Of a DNA stretch of 64,000 nt, positions 33,958 to 43,920 are shown one piece after another. Origin of the DNA: Azospirillum sp. TSO35-2 (GTDB lineage Bacteria > Pseudomonadota > Alphaproteobacteria > Azospirillales > Azospirillaceae); contig NZ_LGRA01000021.1 of the NCBI RefSeq assembly GCF_003116095.1, positions 2,890,025 through 2,954,024 of the forward strand, written 5' to 3'. Within the stretch, counting starts at the first letter, position 1, and each line of letters begins with the position of its first letter. A program made the position numbers and the translations under genes. The notes beneath the pieces are model-generated. The model searched no databases, had not been told where the DNA came from, and was given only the letters and a program-made list of their open reading frames with translations.

Positions 33958-35361
33958 TCACCGCGCCCGCAGCAGTTCGCCCACCGACAGCAGCGCCATC
34001 TCGTCGCCGTCGGCCTTGCCGATGGTCCGGCCGGTCGAGTAGGGCAGGTTGTTGTCGTTGACGACGACGATGTGGTCGGCATCGACGACGGCCACGCCCT
34101 CCGGGCCGAGGTGGGGCATGACGAAGCGGCCTTCCGGCGCCTCGCCGGCGCGGGCCTTGTGGTCGGGATCGGCGATGTCGGTCAGGTCGATGTAGCCGAC
34201 CTTGCGGACGAAGCCGTCGGCGTCGGCCCCGGCGATGTCGATCTTGTAGACCCGCTTGAAGGCGGCCGGCGCGTTGAAGCAGTCGGGCTTCGCCTCTCCC
34301 TTGCAGGCCTGGGTCTTCGCCCCTTCGGTGGTGTCGTCGCGCTCGATCACCACGGCGCTGCCGGCGTCGATCATCGCCATGTCGGCGACGACGTTGGCGT
34401 TGTCCTCCAGCCGGTACTTCCACGACCGGCCGGTGTAGGTGCGGGTGGCGACGTCGAACTCCAGGATGCGGGTGTAGAAGCGGCCGTCCTTGTTCTCGAA
34501 GGCGTTGGCGGCGGCGTTCCACAGCGGGCCTTCCAGCGACGGGTACAGCGTCTTGCCGTCGGGCGAGACGCCCATCGGCTCTAACCCGCGGGAGCGGCGG
34601 ACCTCGAAGGCGACGGTGCCGGGCACCGCCGGCAGGGCGTTGTTGCGGTAATGGTCGGGCGAGCGGGCCGGCTTGCCGTCGATCACCGTCTCATGCACCG
34701 CCTGGACGACGCCGTCGCGGCTCAGTTCCAGGATGTAGGGGCCGAACTCGTCGCCGATGAACAGGCGGTCGCCCTGCACCACCAGCGATTCCGGGTCGAA
34801 ATCGGCGCCGGTCAGATAGCGCGCGGTGCTGTTCTCGTTGACGATGGCGAAGGGGACCTTGCGGTCGGGATCGCGCAGGAAAATGGTGTCGAGCCGCTGC
34901 ATCGCACCGCTCTGCCAGTCCGGCTTGACCCGATGGACCATCAGCAGCGCGTCGACCGAGTTCACCTTGCTGCCGAAGCCGTTGTCGGTCAGCGCCAGGA
35001 ACTCGCCGTTGGCCTGCGGCACCACGGCGGAGAAGCCCTGCACCGCCTGGCCGGCGACCGGCAGCGCGATTTCGGTTTCGCGCGGCGCCTTGGGGTCGGC
35101 GGCGAAGGAGGTGGCGCGCAGGCTGCCGACCGCGTCGACCCGCTTGCGGTCGGCGGCGGTGAACTTGCCGGCGGTGGCGAACAGCGGCCCGGCATCGGCC
35201 GGCGGCGCGACCAGCGTCGCCGCCGGCAGCAGGGCGTGGCCGGCGAGGGTGGCGGTGAAGCGCTGGACCGGCCGGTCCTCGGCACGGGCGGCGGTGGTGA
35301 CGAGGCCGAAGCAGAGCAGGGCGGCGGTGGCGAGCAGGGCGCCGCGGCGCGGTGACGGCAT
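33958..35361 (-). CDS. Secreted esterase-like activity of phytase family protein
   Basis: A 467-aa exported protein with a signal peptide ending TTAARAE. The body matches the 'esterase-like activity of phytase' beta-propeller-like domain: GFSAVVPQANGEFLALTDNGFGS, FDPESLVVQGDRLFIGDEFGPYILELS, GLEPMGVSPDGKTLYPSLEG and the late MPHLGPEGVAVVDADHIVVVNDNN. Family members are periplasmic and believed to hydrolyse phosphate or carboxyl esters; proof is sparse. It follows the M48 protease gene by 156 bp on the same strand. Confidence 0.85.
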   Translation of the reverse strand: MPSPRRGALLATAALLCFGLVTTAARAEDRPVQRFTATLAGHALLPAATLVAPPADAGPLFATAGKFTAADRKRVDAVGSLRATSFAADPKAPRETEIALPVAGQAVQGFSAVVPQANGEFLALTDNGFGSKVNSVDALLMVHRVKPDWQSGAMQRLDTIFLRDPDRKVPFAIVNENSTARYLTGADFDPESLVVQGDRLFIGDEFGPYILELSRDGVVQAVHETVIDGKPARSPDHYRNNALPAVPGTVAFEVRRSRGLEPMGVSPDGKTLYPSLEGPLWNAAANAFENKDGRFYTRILEFDVATRTYTGRSWKYRLEDNANVVADMAMIDAGSAVVIERDDTTEGAKTQACKGEAKPDCFNAPAAFKRVYKIDIAGADADGFVRKVGYIDLTDIADPDHKARAGEAPEGRFVMPHLGPEGVAVVDADHIVVVNDNNLPYSTGRTIGKADGDEMALLSVGELLRAR

Positions 35362-35517
35362 GACGGGTGCACTCCGGATCAGGACCGCGCGCCGGCCGGA
35401 CGGCGGGCGCGCTCTCCCTATGCGGAATAGCAAGCGGCGATGACGCGGCGGGGACGGTTCGATGACCGTTGCGTTACCGGAAGGATGCTTTCGTCATAGG
35501 CGGTCATGCCGGATGGA

Positions 35518-36909
35518 TCAGCGCGGCGGCCTGTCCTTGTCGCCGTCGGCACCGCTGCCGGTCTGGCCGCGGATGTCCTGGGCGCGGATCCAGCCGGGCG
35601 ACCCGGCGGGCAGCAGCTTTTCCGCCCGTTCGGCCTGCGCCTTCGCCATCGGCAGGTCGCCGCGGGCCAGCGCCTCTTCCGCCGTGGTGTAGGCCACCAT
35701 GCCGTCGTTCTTCTTCATGCTCCAGGCCTGCGCGCTCAGCCGCCACAGGAAGGACGACTGCGCCTTGCCCTTGGACGCGATCTGCAGATTCTTCAGCGCC
35801 TCGTCCGCCAGACGGGGATCGTGCTGCTCCAGCAGGGCGTGGGCGAGGGAGACGCGGATCGTTCCGGCTTCGGAACCAGCCAGTTCCACCGCCTTTCGAT
35901 ACGGGGCCACCGCGTCCGGCGCGCGTCCGGTCTGCAGCATCAGGTCCCCTTTCATCTCGTGCAGGTAGGGGTTCTTCGGCTCCTCCGCGATCAGCCCGTC
36001 GACCAGCGGGGCGGCCTGCTTCACGTCGCCCTGGCGGAAATAGGCGTAGGCCCGGCCATAGCGCGCCACCGGCGACGGGTCGTTCGCCTTGTAGCGCAGC
36101 AGGGCGCCGCGCGGGTCGAGATAGCCGTACAGCTTGGCCTGGATGCGCTGCAGGTCGGCTTCCGTCGCGCTGGGCAGCTTGGCGTTGGTGTAGCGCGAGT
36201 GGGCGACGAAGGCCTTCACCGCGTCGATGCGCTCGCGCGTCAGCGGGTGGGTCAGGCGATAGCCGGCGTCGCGGTCGTTCATCAGCGGCTCGCCGACGCC
36301 CAGCTTCTCCAGGAAGGTCTCCATCCCCATGGCCGAGATGCCGGACTGTTCCAGGAAGGACAGGCCGGCCTGATCCGCCGACGCCTCCTGGCTGCGGGAG
36401 AAGGACAGGTAGTTCCGCTCCGCCAGATGCTGGCCCAGCATGAGGCCGGCGGCGCCCGCCCCGGCGTTGCGCGAGGCGATGCCGCCGACGATGCCCAGCC
36501 CCATGCCGATCAGCGAGGACAGGAAGGCGTTCTCCATCGCGTCCGCGCCGCGGACCAGATGGCCGCCGGCGATGTGGCCGGTTTCGTGGGCGATCACGCC
36601 CAGCAGCTGGTCGGCGTTGTCGACGGTCAGCAGCAGGCCGGTGTGCAGGAAGATGTTCTGCCCGCCGGCGACGAAGGCGTTGACCGTGGAATCGTTGATC
36701 AGGAGGATCTGGACCGAGTCGGGATCGATCCCCGCCGCCTGGAAGATTGGCCGGGCCATCTTCCGGATGATATGGTCCGTCTCGGCGTCGCTCAGGATCT
36801 GCATCTCCTGGCGGCGCTGCGCGCTCGCCGGTGGCGCTCCCCACACCAGCGACACCAGACACATGGACATGATGGCGACGACCGAAACCAGCCTGCTGGG
36901 CTTGCGCAC
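35518..36909 (-). CDS. Periplasmic M48 metalloprotease with TPR region (BepA-like)
   Basis: A 463-aa zinc protease. A signal peptide (SVVAIMSMCLVSLVWGAPPASAQ) precedes the catalytic domain. The zinc motif HETGH is at about 108-112 and the third ligand Glu is in SQEASADQAG. The C-terminal half (about 240-445) contains TPR-like helices (YLHEMKGDLMLQTGRAPDAVAPYRKAVEL). This arrangement is that of BepA/YfgC, which checks outer-membrane protein assembly. The GTG at 36909 has GGAGG ten bases upstream and gives a proper signal peptide; the longer upstream frame overlaps the divergent gene. Confidence 0.93.
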   Translation of the reverse strand: MRKPSRLVSVVAIMSMCLVSLVWGAPPASAQRRQEMQILSDAETDHIIRKMARPIFQAAGIDPDSVQILLINDSTVNAFVAGGQNIFLHTGLLLTVDNADQLLGVIAHETGHIAGGHLVRGADAMENAFLSSLIGMGLGIVGGIASRNAGAGAAGLMLGQHLAERNYLSFSRSQEASADQAGLSFLEQSGISAMGMETFLEKLGVGEPLMNDRDAGYRLTHPLTRERIDAVKAFVAHSRYTNAKLPSATEADLQRIQAKLYGYLDPRGALLRYKANDPSPVARYGRAYAYFRQGDVKQAAPLVDGLIAEEPKNPYLHEMKGDLMLQTGRAPDAVAPYRKAVELAGSEAGTIRVSLAHALLEQHDPRLADEALKNLQIASKGKAQSSFLWRLSAQAWSMKKNDGMVAYTTAEEALARGDLPMAKAQAERAEKLLPAGSPGWIRAQDIRGQTGSGADGDKDRPPR

Positions 36910-36910
36910 C

Positions 36911-38302
36911 GTGACGACCTCCGGCTTGGAACAGCGGGACCCCGCGCGTGACCGGCGGAACTCCGGACCGCGACACTCTCGCCTGACAATCTGGCGACGG
37001 TTGGGCGCGGTTGCCATAGTGGCAGCACTGCTTCCGGGCTGCGTCAACACCAAGTTCAAGACCAACGCCACGGTGCAGAGCTTCGTCGCCGCCGACGAGC
37101 CCTACGCCGCCGGCATCGGCCGCGACATGCTGACCCAGGGCGGCAAGGCCGGCGACGCCGTCGCGGCGATGGCGCTGGCGATGACCGCCAGCCTGCCGTC
37201 GCGCGTCGGGCTGACCGGCGGCGGCGTCTGCGTGCTGTTCGACGCCGCGTCGAAGAAGGCCCGCACCATCGACTTCCTGCCGCGTCCGGCCGGCGCGGGC
37301 GGCGTCGCCACCCCCGGCATGCTGCGCGGGCTGTACGCCGTCCAGGCGTCGACCGGCGGCCTGCGCTGGGAGCAGGTGGTCGCCCCGGCCGAGCAGTTGG
37401 CGCAATTCTCTCCCGGCCTCAGCCGGGCGCTGGTCCAGGATCTCGGCAGCTTCGGCGGCCGGTTGGCTCCCGACTCCGACGCGCGCCGCCGCTTCCTCGC
37501 CGGCGGGACACCGGCGGTCGGCACGACGGTCGCCCAGCCGGAGCTGGCGGCGACCCTGTCGATCATCCGCCGCCAGGGCGTCGGCGCCTTCTACAGCGGG
37601 CCGCTGGCCACCACGGTGGCGCAGGGCATGGGGATCGACCCGGCGCAACTGCGCGCCTACCAGCCGCGCGTCGCAGGCACGCTGACGGTGCCCTTCGACA
37701 TCACCGACCTGCACGTCGCCGACCTGAACGAGCCGGAAGCCGGCGCCGCGCTGGTCCAGGCCTGGAAGGCGGTCGCCGGCCTGCCGCCGGCCGAGCGCGC
37801 CACCCGCGCCGCGCAGCTGCTGGGCGCCACCGGGGCCGGCGCGACTGCGGCCGGCGCCGGGGTGATGGTGATCGACGCGGAGGAGAACGGGGCGGCCTGC
37901 GCCTTCACCCAGGGCGCGCCGTTCGGCACCGGCCGCGGCATCCCCGGCACCGGCATGCTGGTGGCCCAGGGGGTCGACCGCGGCGGCTTCGGCACGCCGG
38001 CGCTGATCGCGAACTCCATCGTCGGTCGCACGATGTTCGCCGGTGTCGGCACCGCCGCCGGCAACGACGGCCCGGCCGCCGGCCCGGCGGCGCTGCTGTC
38101 GGCCGCGCTGCCGGCGGCGCTCGACGCCAAGGCGACGGCGTCGGAGATCCAGGCGTCGCGTCCGCAGAGCGTGCCGGGACGCGTCACCTTCGTCGGCTGC
38201 CGGGTGTCGTTCGAGGACGGCATCCGCTATTGCCAGGCGGCCAACGACCCGCGCGCCAACAGCCTGGCGCTGACGGTTGAAAGCGAACGCCCGCGCGAAT
38301 GA
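36911..38302 (+). CDS. Gamma-glutamyltransferase-like lipoprotein without catalytic Thr motif
   Basis: A protein of about 430-460 aa with GGT-family features. A hydrophobic signal ends in the lipobox LLPGC (Cys codon at 37040), indicating an inner- or outer-membrane lipoprotein. The N-terminal half has GGKAGDAVAAMALAMTASLP and LTGGGVCVLFDA as in GGT large subunits. The C-terminal half has FTQGAPFGTGRGIPGTGMLVAQ like the GGT small subunit. The self-processing TTH motif that supplies the Thr nucleophile is absent (GAGVMVID stands in its place), so classical processing and catalysis seem impossible. The start is uncertain: GTG at 36911, TTG at 36926 or a CTG at 36983, the last giving the best signal peptide (MTIWRRLGAVAIV). 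Divergent from the M48 protease. Confidence 0.75.
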   Translation: MTTSGLEQRDPARDRRNSGPRHSRLTIWRRLGAVAIVAALLPGCVNTKFKTNATVQSFVAADEPYAAGIGRDMLTQGGKAGDAVAAMALAMTASLPSRVGLTGGGVCVLFDAASKKARTIDFLPRPAGAGGVATPGMLRGLYAVQASTGGLRWEQVVAPAEQLAQFSPGLSRALVQDLGSFGGRLAPDSDARRRFLAGGTPAVGTTVAQPELAATLSIIRRQGVGAFYSGPLATTVAQGMGIDPAQLRAYQPRVAGTLTVPFDITDLHVADLNEPEAGAALVQAWKAVAGLPPAERATRAAQLLGATGAGATAAGAGVMVIDAEENGAACAFTQGAPFGTGRGIPGTGMLVAQGVDRGGFGTPALIANSIVGRTMFAGVGTAAGNDGPAAGPAALLSAALPAALDAKATASEIQASRPQSVPGRVTFVGCRVSFEDGIRYCQAANDPRANSLALTVESERPRE

Positions 38303-38358
38303 CGGCGCCGCCGGCCGCGGGCATCCGGACGTTTTCCAAGGTTCAGAGACCGAAAATC

Positions 38359-39522
38359 ATGAGCAAGCAGCCCAAAGTGTCGAAGCGGGGCGCGATCCCG
38401 CCCTTTTTCGTGATGGAAGTGATGCGCGCCGCCGCCGAGCGCGAGGCCGCCGGGCTCGAGGTCCTGCATATGGAGGTCGGCCAGCCCTCCAGCGGGGCGC
38501 CCCGGGGCGTGGTGGAGGCCGCCGCCGCCGCGGTGGTCGGGACCGACCCGCTGGGCTACACCGGGGCGCTCGGCATCCCGCCGCTGCGCGCGGCGATCGC
38601 CAAATGGTACAAGGATCGTTACGGGGTCGATGTGCCGGAGCGGCGGGTGGTCGTCACCACCGGCTCGTCGGGGGCGTTCCAGTTGGGCTTCCTCGCCGCC
38701 TTCGACCCGGGCGACCGGGTGGCGATGGCCTCGCCCAGCTATCCCGCCTACCGCCACACCCTGACAGCCATCGGCGTCGAGCCGGTGGAACTGCCGACCG
38801 GTCCGGAGCACCGCTTCCAGCCGACGGTGGAGCTGCTGGAGGCGCTGGATGAGCCGGTGCAGGGGCTGATCGTCGCCAGCCCGGCCAACCCGACCGGCAC
38901 CATGCTGAGCCGGGAGGAGCTGACCGCCCTGTCCGACTGGTGCCGCGCCAACGGCGTGCGCATGGTGTCGGACGAGATCTACCACGGCCTGACCTACGGC
39001 ACCGCCGCCGTCACCGCGGCCGAGGTGAACGAGCAGGCGCTGGTGGTCAACAGCTTCTCCAAGTATTTCTCGATGACCGGCTGGCGGCTGGGCTGGATGA
39101 TCGTGCCGGACGACCTGCTGCGGTCGGTCGAGTGCCTGGCGCAGAACCTGTTCATCTCGGCCCCGACGCTGAGCCAGGTGTCGGCGGTCGCCGCCTTCGA
39201 CTGCACCGCGGAACTGGACGGCCACGTCGCCCGCTACGCCCGCAACCGCGCGCTGCTGCTGGAGGAGCTGCCGAAGGCCGGCTTCGACAAGCTGGCCCCG
39301 GCCGACGGCGCCTTCTACATCTACGCCGACGTGTCGGAGATGAGCGACGACAGCGAGGCGCTGGCGAAGGACATCCTGGAGGAGACCGGCATCGCCTGCA
39401 CCCCCGGCATCGACTTCGATCCCGCCCGCGGCCGCCGCTTCCTGCGCTTCAGCTTCGCCGGATCGGAAACGACGATCGCCGAGGCGGCGCGCCGGCTGAT
39501 CGCGTGGCGGGCGGGCAAGTAG
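38359..39522 (+). CDS. PLP-dependent class I/II aminotransferase
   Basis: A 387-aa fold-type I aminotransferase. SPANPTGTMLS is the PLP-ring Asn region, VSDEIYHGLTYG carries the Asp and Tyr contacts, and the Schiff-base Lys is in NSFSKYFSMTGWRLGW. The C-terminal Arg that binds the substrate carboxylate is in FLRFSFAGSE. It belongs to the aspartate/alanine aminotransferase-like group. The amino donor cannot be told from sequence. The ATG at 38359 gives the family start; it follows the GGT-like gene by 56 bp and could share its transcript. Confidence 0.92.
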   Translation: MSKQPKVSKRGAIPPFFVMEVMRAAAEREAAGLEVLHMEVGQPSSGAPRGVVEAAAAAVVGTDPLGYTGALGIPPLRAAIAKWYKDRYGVDVPERRVVVTTGSSGAFQLGFLAAFDPGDRVAMASPSYPAYRHTLTAIGVEPVELPTGPEHRFQPTVELLEALDEPVQGLIVASPANPTGTMLSREELTALSDWCRANGVRMVSDEIYHGLTYGTAAVTAAEVNEQALVVNSFSKYFSMTGWRLGWMIVPDDLLRSVECLAQNLFISAPTLSQVSAVAAFDCTAELDGHVARYARNRALLLEELPKAGFDKLAPADGAFYIYADVSEMSDDSEALAKDILEETGIACTPGIDFDPARGRRFLRFSFAGSETTIAEAARRLIAWRAGK

Positions 39523-39536
39523 GGGGCTTTGGAGGT

Positions 39537-39565
39537 TTGGGGGCTGCTGCAGCGGCCCCCCCCAA
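39537..39565. terminator. Hairpin between convergent aminotransferase and SDR genes
   Basis: TTGGGGG and CCCCCAA bracket an inner GCTGCTGCAGCGGC stem-loop in the 49-bp convergent gap. No T-run on either side. Confidence 0.4.
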
Positions 39566-39571
39566 CCCCGC

Positions 39572-40309
39572 TCAGAACAGGTGCTGGCCGCCGGTGATGA
39601 AGGTTTCCGTGCCCGTCACGTAGGACGAGTCGGGGCCGCACAGGTAGAAGATCACCGCGGCGACGTCCTCCGGCTTGCCCATGCGTTTCAGGGGGATGCG
39701 CGGGATCAGCACGTCGTATTCCGGGCCGGTCATCGCCGTTTCGATCTCGCCGGGGGCGACGGCATTGACGCGGACGCCGATCTCCGCGAATTCCACCGCC
39801 ATCTCGCGCGTCAGGCCCGACAGCGCCGCCTTCGAGGTCGAATAGGCCGAGCCGGCGAAGGGGTGCACCGAATGGCCGGCGATCGAGGTGACGTTGACGA
39901 TCGCCCCCTTCGCCCGCGACAGCGGGGCGGCGAAGCCGCGCGCCAGCACCAGGGCCGCGAAGAAATTCAGCTCGAACACCCGGTGCCAGCCTTCCAGCGA
40001 CCCGTTCAGGCAGCCCAGCCGTTCCTTGATCGGGGTCTTGGGCGAGATGCCGGCGTTGTTGATCAGCGCGTGCAGCGGCGCGCCGTCCAGCGCCTTGTTC
40101 GCCTCCTCGACGAAGGCGGCGCGGCTGGCCGGGTCCGACAGGTCGGTCGGGATGTGGTGGGTCCAGTTGGGGTCGCGCCGGCAATGGGCCGGCACGTCCT
40201 CGCGCGAGCAGGAGATCACACGCCACCCTTCGGCGCTGAAGCGCGCGACGGTGGCGTGTCCGATTCCACGGCTGGCGCCGGTCAGGATGACGGTCTTACG
40301 GTGCGGCAT
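39572..40309 (-). CDS. Short-chain dehydrogenase/reductase
   Basis: A 245-aa classical SDR. The coenzyme motif TGASRGIG is at 10-17, NNAG follows, and the catalytic Ser-Tyr-Lys are in NVTSIAGHS and SAYSTSKAAL. NAVAPGEIETAMTG and VTGTETFITGG are typical C-terminal elements. The substrate is unknown; it resembles 3-oxoacyl-ACP reductase-like proteins. The ATG at 40309 is the conserved start. Monocistronic, convergent with the aminotransferase. Confidence 0.92.
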   Translation of the reverse strand: MPHRKTVILTGASRGIGHATVARFSAEGWRVISCSREDVPAHCRRDPNWTHHIPTDLSDPASRAAFVEEANKALDGAPLHALINNAGISPKTPIKERLGCLNGSLEGWHRVFELNFFAALVLARGFAAPLSRAKGAIVNVTSIAGHSVHPFAGSAYSTSKAALSGLTREMAVEFAEIGVRVNAVAPGEIETAMTGPEYDVLIPRIPLKRMGKPEDVAAVIFYLCGPDSSYVTGTETFITGGQHLF

Positions 40310-40541
40310 TGGGGGCTGCGCTTCACGAAATCGTTGCGGTCGGTGGGGGCGGTCGGTGGCGGGCGGCGGAGGGACCGGCGCCGCTTGGGTTGCCGATGCG
40401 GACACCGGAACCGGCCGTCCGCGGGGCGTTCCACCGCCGGTCACGATCCTACCCGCCGCCGCCCGCTCTGTCATCCGTCTCCACCCCCGGCCGCTCCGGC
40501 CGGTGGCCCGAAGGCCAGTCCCGGCGGCGGTTGGGCGACGG

Positions 40542-42233
40542 TCAGGCGGCGCGGATGCCGTCCAGGAAGCGCTCCACCTCGCTGCGCATCATCTCCGACT
40601 GGCGGGACAACTCGCCGGCCGCGCCCAGCACCTGGGTCGCCGCCGAACCGGTCTGGGTGGCGCCGCGGCTGACCTCGGTGATGTTGGCGGTGACGACCTC
40701 GGTGCCGCGCGAGGCTTCCTGCACGTTGCGGGCGATCTCGCCGGTGGCCGCCCCCTGCTCCTCGATGGCCGAGGCGATGGAGGTCGCGATCTCGTTGATC
40801 GAGCCGATGGTGCCGCCGATCCCGGTGATCGCCGCCGCCGCCTCGCTGGTCGCCTGCTGCATCGAGGCGATCTGGCCGGCGATCTCGTCGGTCGCCTTGG
40901 CGGTCTGGTTGGCGAGGTTCTTCACCTCCTGCGCGACGACCGCGAAGCCCTTGCCCGCCTCGCCGGCCCGTGCCGCCTCGATGGTGGCGTTCAGCGCCAG
41001 CAGGTTGGTCTGGCTGGCGATGTCGGTGATCAGCTTGACCACGTCGCCGATGCGCTGGGCCTGCTCCACCAGCCCTTGGACGCGGGTGTTGGTCGCCTGC
41101 GCCTCGCCCACCGCCTGGCCGGCGATGTCGGTGGAGCGCGTCACCTGCGCGCTGATCTCGCGGATCGATGCCGACAGCTCGTCGGTCGCCGACGCCACCG
41201 TCTGCACGTTGACCGACGCCTGTTCGGCCGCCGCCGCCGTGCTGGAGGCCTGGCTGTTGGTCTGCTCGGCGGTCAGCGACATGCTCTGCGCGGTGGCGTC
41301 CAGTTCGGTCGCGGCGGCGCTGACCGTGCGCAGGATGCCGGACATGCTGCGGTCGAAGCCTTCGATCAGCTGCTCGACGGCGGCGGTGCGCAGCTCCTTG
41401 GCCTTCCGTTCGGCCTCCTCCGCCGCGGCCATCCGGGCGCGGTCCAGCGCGTTCCGCTTGAACACCTCGACCGCGCGGGCCATGCCGCCGATCTCGTCGC
41501 GGCGGCCGGCGCCCACCACCTCGACCGTCAAATTGCCCTCGGCAAGGTTCGACATGGTGTTGGTGATCCCGGTGATCGGACCGGCGATGCCGGACCGCGC
41601 GATGACGACGCTTGCCGCGACGGCGCCGCCGATCCCGCCGAAGCCGACCAGCAGCATCACTGTCATCAGGCCGGATCCGTAGGTCGCCAGCTCCTGGTTG
41701 GCCCGCTCGATCCCGGCGAGGTTCTGCTGCGCGCGGCGCTCAAGCTCTTCGCCCAGGGCCTTGCGGTTGGCGCGGGAGACGTCGTTGCCGCCGTGCTTCG
41801 CCGCTTCCTTGGGGCCGACCTCGACGCCGAGGCGGGCCGCTTCGTTGCGGAGCTGGGCGAACTCGTTGACGCTCGTCTCCAGCGGCTTGAAGTCGGCCCG
41901 GCGGTCGGGCGGCAGCAGGGCCTTCCACTCCGCCAGGCGGGTGCCCAGCAGCGCCGTCGACTCGTTGACCGCCTTGGCGAAGCTCGCCGCCTCCTCCTTG
42001 GAGGTCGAGGCGTAGATGCCGCGGCTGTCCATCACGACCTTGAACACTAGGCTGTTCATCTGCTCGCCCAACAGCGCCCGCTGGGACAGGACCTGGATGT
42101 CGTCGACCCGCTGGTCGTAAGTCCGTAGGCCGACGACACCGAGGGAACCGAGGATGGCCGCCGTCACGGCCAACAGGCCGACGACCGCGTAGATCTTTTT
42201 TGCAATGCTGAGGCGTGAGAGAAGAGCGCCCAT
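40542..42233 (-). CDS. Methyl-accepting chemotaxis protein with periplasmic helical sensor
   Basis: A 563-aa transmembrane chemoreceptor. Membrane helices lie at about 14-36 and 190-212 and enclose a ~150-residue, mainly helical periplasmic domain of unknown ligand. A HAMP domain ([44 protein letters not shown]) leads to the signalling domain, whose hairpin tip contains [37 protein letters not shown]. There is no C-terminal CheR-tethering pentapeptide. The ATG at 42233 follows a weak RBS. It stands alone, far from che genes in this window. Confidence 0.95.
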   Translation of the reverse strand: MGALLSRLSIAKKIYAVVGLLAVTAAILGSLGVVGLRTYDQRVDDIQVLSQRALLGEQMNSLVFKVVMDSRGIYASTSKEEAASFAKAVNESTALLGTRLAEWKALLPPDRRADFKPLETSVNEFAQLRNEAARLGVEVGPKEAAKHGGNDVSRANRKALGEELERRAQQNLAGIERANQELATYGSGLMTVMLLVGFGGIGGAVAASVVIARSGIAGPITGITNTMSNLAEGNLTVEVVGAGRRDEIGGMARAVEVFKRNALDRARMAAAEEAERKAKELRTAAVEQLIEGFDRSMSGILRTVSAAATELDATAQSMSLTAEQTNSQASSTAAAAEQASVNVQTVASATDELSASIREISAQVTRSTDIAGQAVGEAQATNTRVQGLVEQAQRIGDVVKLITDIASQTNLLALNATIEAARAGEAGKGFAVVAQEVKNLANQTAKATDEIAGQIASMQQATSEAAAAITGIGGTIGSINEIATSIASAIEEQGAATGEIARNVQEASRGTEVVTANITEVSRGATQTGSAATQVLGAAGELSRQSEMMRSEVERFLDGIRAA

Positions 42234-42657
42234 GGCAGGACCCCTGAAGTTCAAGATGCATGGCCCCAATCGTTGGCCGGAGTTCGCGCGGGCGCGGTGC
42301 TGTCGTCGGCAAATCTCCACCTGTCCTACAACTCCCGCGAAGTGGTGGGAGGGCCTGGGGATTTGCGTCCGGAGATAGCGTGCGTTCGAACGGGCTCTTG
42401 GGCAAGGTGCCGGGGCGCTTGGTGACAACTGATATATATCATCAACTTTAAAACTTCATTGAAAATTAGATGATGCTTTTTCTGTACGACGGCCGAACTT
42501 TCCGTCATTGGTGACGAGGCGGTTGGTATGTTGCGCCTGACCTTCGCTGTTGTTTCCTGCTTTTGTCGCCAATCGACGCAATCCGTTGCGCTGTCCATTG
42601 ACGCCGGACGCCGCAAACCCAACCTTGCCGCCAGTCCCGCAGCGCCGGAGCCGCCCC
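42234..42657. other. Divergent intergenic region between the MCP and ChaN genes
   Basis: 424 bp. The middle (about 42425-42480) is AT-rich and includes the 12-bp palindrome TGATATATATCA (42430-42441). This block probably carries promoters for one or both divergent genes, but I cannot assign -35/-10 elements with confidence. No gene is supported; an open frame from a TTG at 42550 merely extends the ChaN gene upstream. Confidence 0.5.
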
Positions 42658-43920
42658 GTGTCCCACCGTCCCGTCCGCCACCGTCTCCACCCCAAACGTC
42701 TGCCCCTGTGCGCCGGCCTGCTGGCGGTTGCCCTGTGGGGGCTGTCTCCGCCGGGGACCGCGACCGCGGCGGAGGGCGCGCGCACCGGCTGCGTCCCGCC
42801 CGGCGTCTGGGCCGACGGCGAGGGCAAGCCGGTGCCGCCGGTGCCGCTGCTGCGCCGGGTGGCCGAGTCGGCCGCCATCCTGCTGGGGGAGCAGCACGAC
42901 AAGCCGGACCATCACCGCTGGCAACTGCACACGCTGGCCGGGCTGCACGCGCTGAACCCCGATCTTGCCGTCGGGATGGAGATGCTGCCGCGCCGGGTCC
43001 AGCCGGTGCTCGACCGCTGGGTCGCCGGCGAGTTGACCGAGGCGGAGTTCCTGACGCAGAGCGACTGGCGCACGGTCTGGGGGTTCGACGCGCGGTTCTA
43101 CCTGCCGATCCTGCAGTTCGCCCGGCTGAACCGGCTGCCGGTGGTTGCGCTGAACGTGGAGCGGTCGCTGATCAGCCGGACCGCGCGCAATGGCTGGGCC
43201 ACCATCCCGCCGGCGGAACGCGAGGGTGTCGGCACGCCCGCCGCGCCGTCCGACGCCTACCGCGCCCGCCTGAAGGACGCGCTGGCCGCGCATGACCGGC
43301 CGGAGCCCGAGGGTGCGACGCCCAACGCCGCCAACGCCTCTTCCAACGCCGCCGCGCGCTTCATCGAGGCGCAGACCGTCTGGGACCGCGCGATGGCGGA
43401 GCGGATCGCCGAAACCCGCCGCACCACCGGCCGCACCGTCGTCGCCATCCTGGGCGAGGGGCACGCCGACCATGGCGAGGGGGTGCCGCACCAGTTGGCC
43501 GACCTCGGCATCACCGAGACCGCCGTCCTGCTGCCGTGGGACGCCGACCGTGACTGCGACACGCTGGATGGCCGGATCGCCGACGCGGTCTTCGGCCTCG
43601 CTCCGGCGCGCGAGGATGGCGAGGCGCCGCGGCCGCTGCTGGGGGTGCGGCTCGACCGCTCACCCGGCGGCGGCGGGGTGGCCGGCGTCGGGGTCGGCGC
43701 GGTCAGCGACGGCAGCGTCGCCGCCGCGGCGGGTCTGATGGTGGGCGACTCGATCCTCGCCGCCGCCGGCAACCCGGTGCGCGAACCGGCCGATCTCGTG
43801 GCGGTGGTGCAGCGGCAGGCGCCGGGCACTTGGCTGCCGTTGACCATCCGCCGCGACGGCGCGGAGCGGGAGGTCGTCGCGAAGTTCCCGGCCGACCCGG
43901 CGCGCCAACCCTCGCGCTAA
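42658..43920 (+). CDS. ChaN-like heme-binding lipoprotein-family protein fused to a PDZ domain
   Basis: A 420-aa exported protein. A basic N-terminus and hydrophobic stretch (CAGLLAVALWGLSPPGTATAA) form the signal. The ChaN-like domain (about 50-310) contains AAILLGEQHDKPDHHRWQ, VGMEMLPRRVQPVLDRW and VVAILGEGHADHGEGVP, the His/Glu-rich motifs of the iron-regulated ChaN family that binds heme. The C-terminal ~90 residues form a PDZ domain (VGVGAVSDGSVAAAAGLMVGDSILAAAGNPV). The GTG at 42658 has GGAG at 42647-42650. The stop overlaps that of the convergent NUDIX gene. Confidence 0.85.
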   Translation: MSHRPVRHRLHPKRLPLCAGLLAVALWGLSPPGTATAAEGARTGCVPPGVWADGEGKPVPPVPLLRRVAESAAILLGEQHDKPDHHRWQLHTLAGLHALNPDLAVGMEMLPRRVQPVLDRWVAGELTEAEFLTQSDWRTVWGFDARFYLPILQFARLNRLPVVALNVERSLISRTARNGWATIPPAEREGVGTPAAPSDAYRARLKDALAAHDRPEPEGATPNAANASSNAAARFIEAQTVWDRAMAERIAETRRTTGRTVVAILGEGHADHGEGVPHQLADLGITETAVLLPWDADRDCDTLDGRIADAVFGLAPAREDGEAPRPLLGVRLDRSPGGGGVAGVGVGAVSDGSVAAAAGLMVGDSILAAAGNPVREPADLVAVVQRQAPGTWLPLTIRRDGAEREVVAKFPADPARQPSR

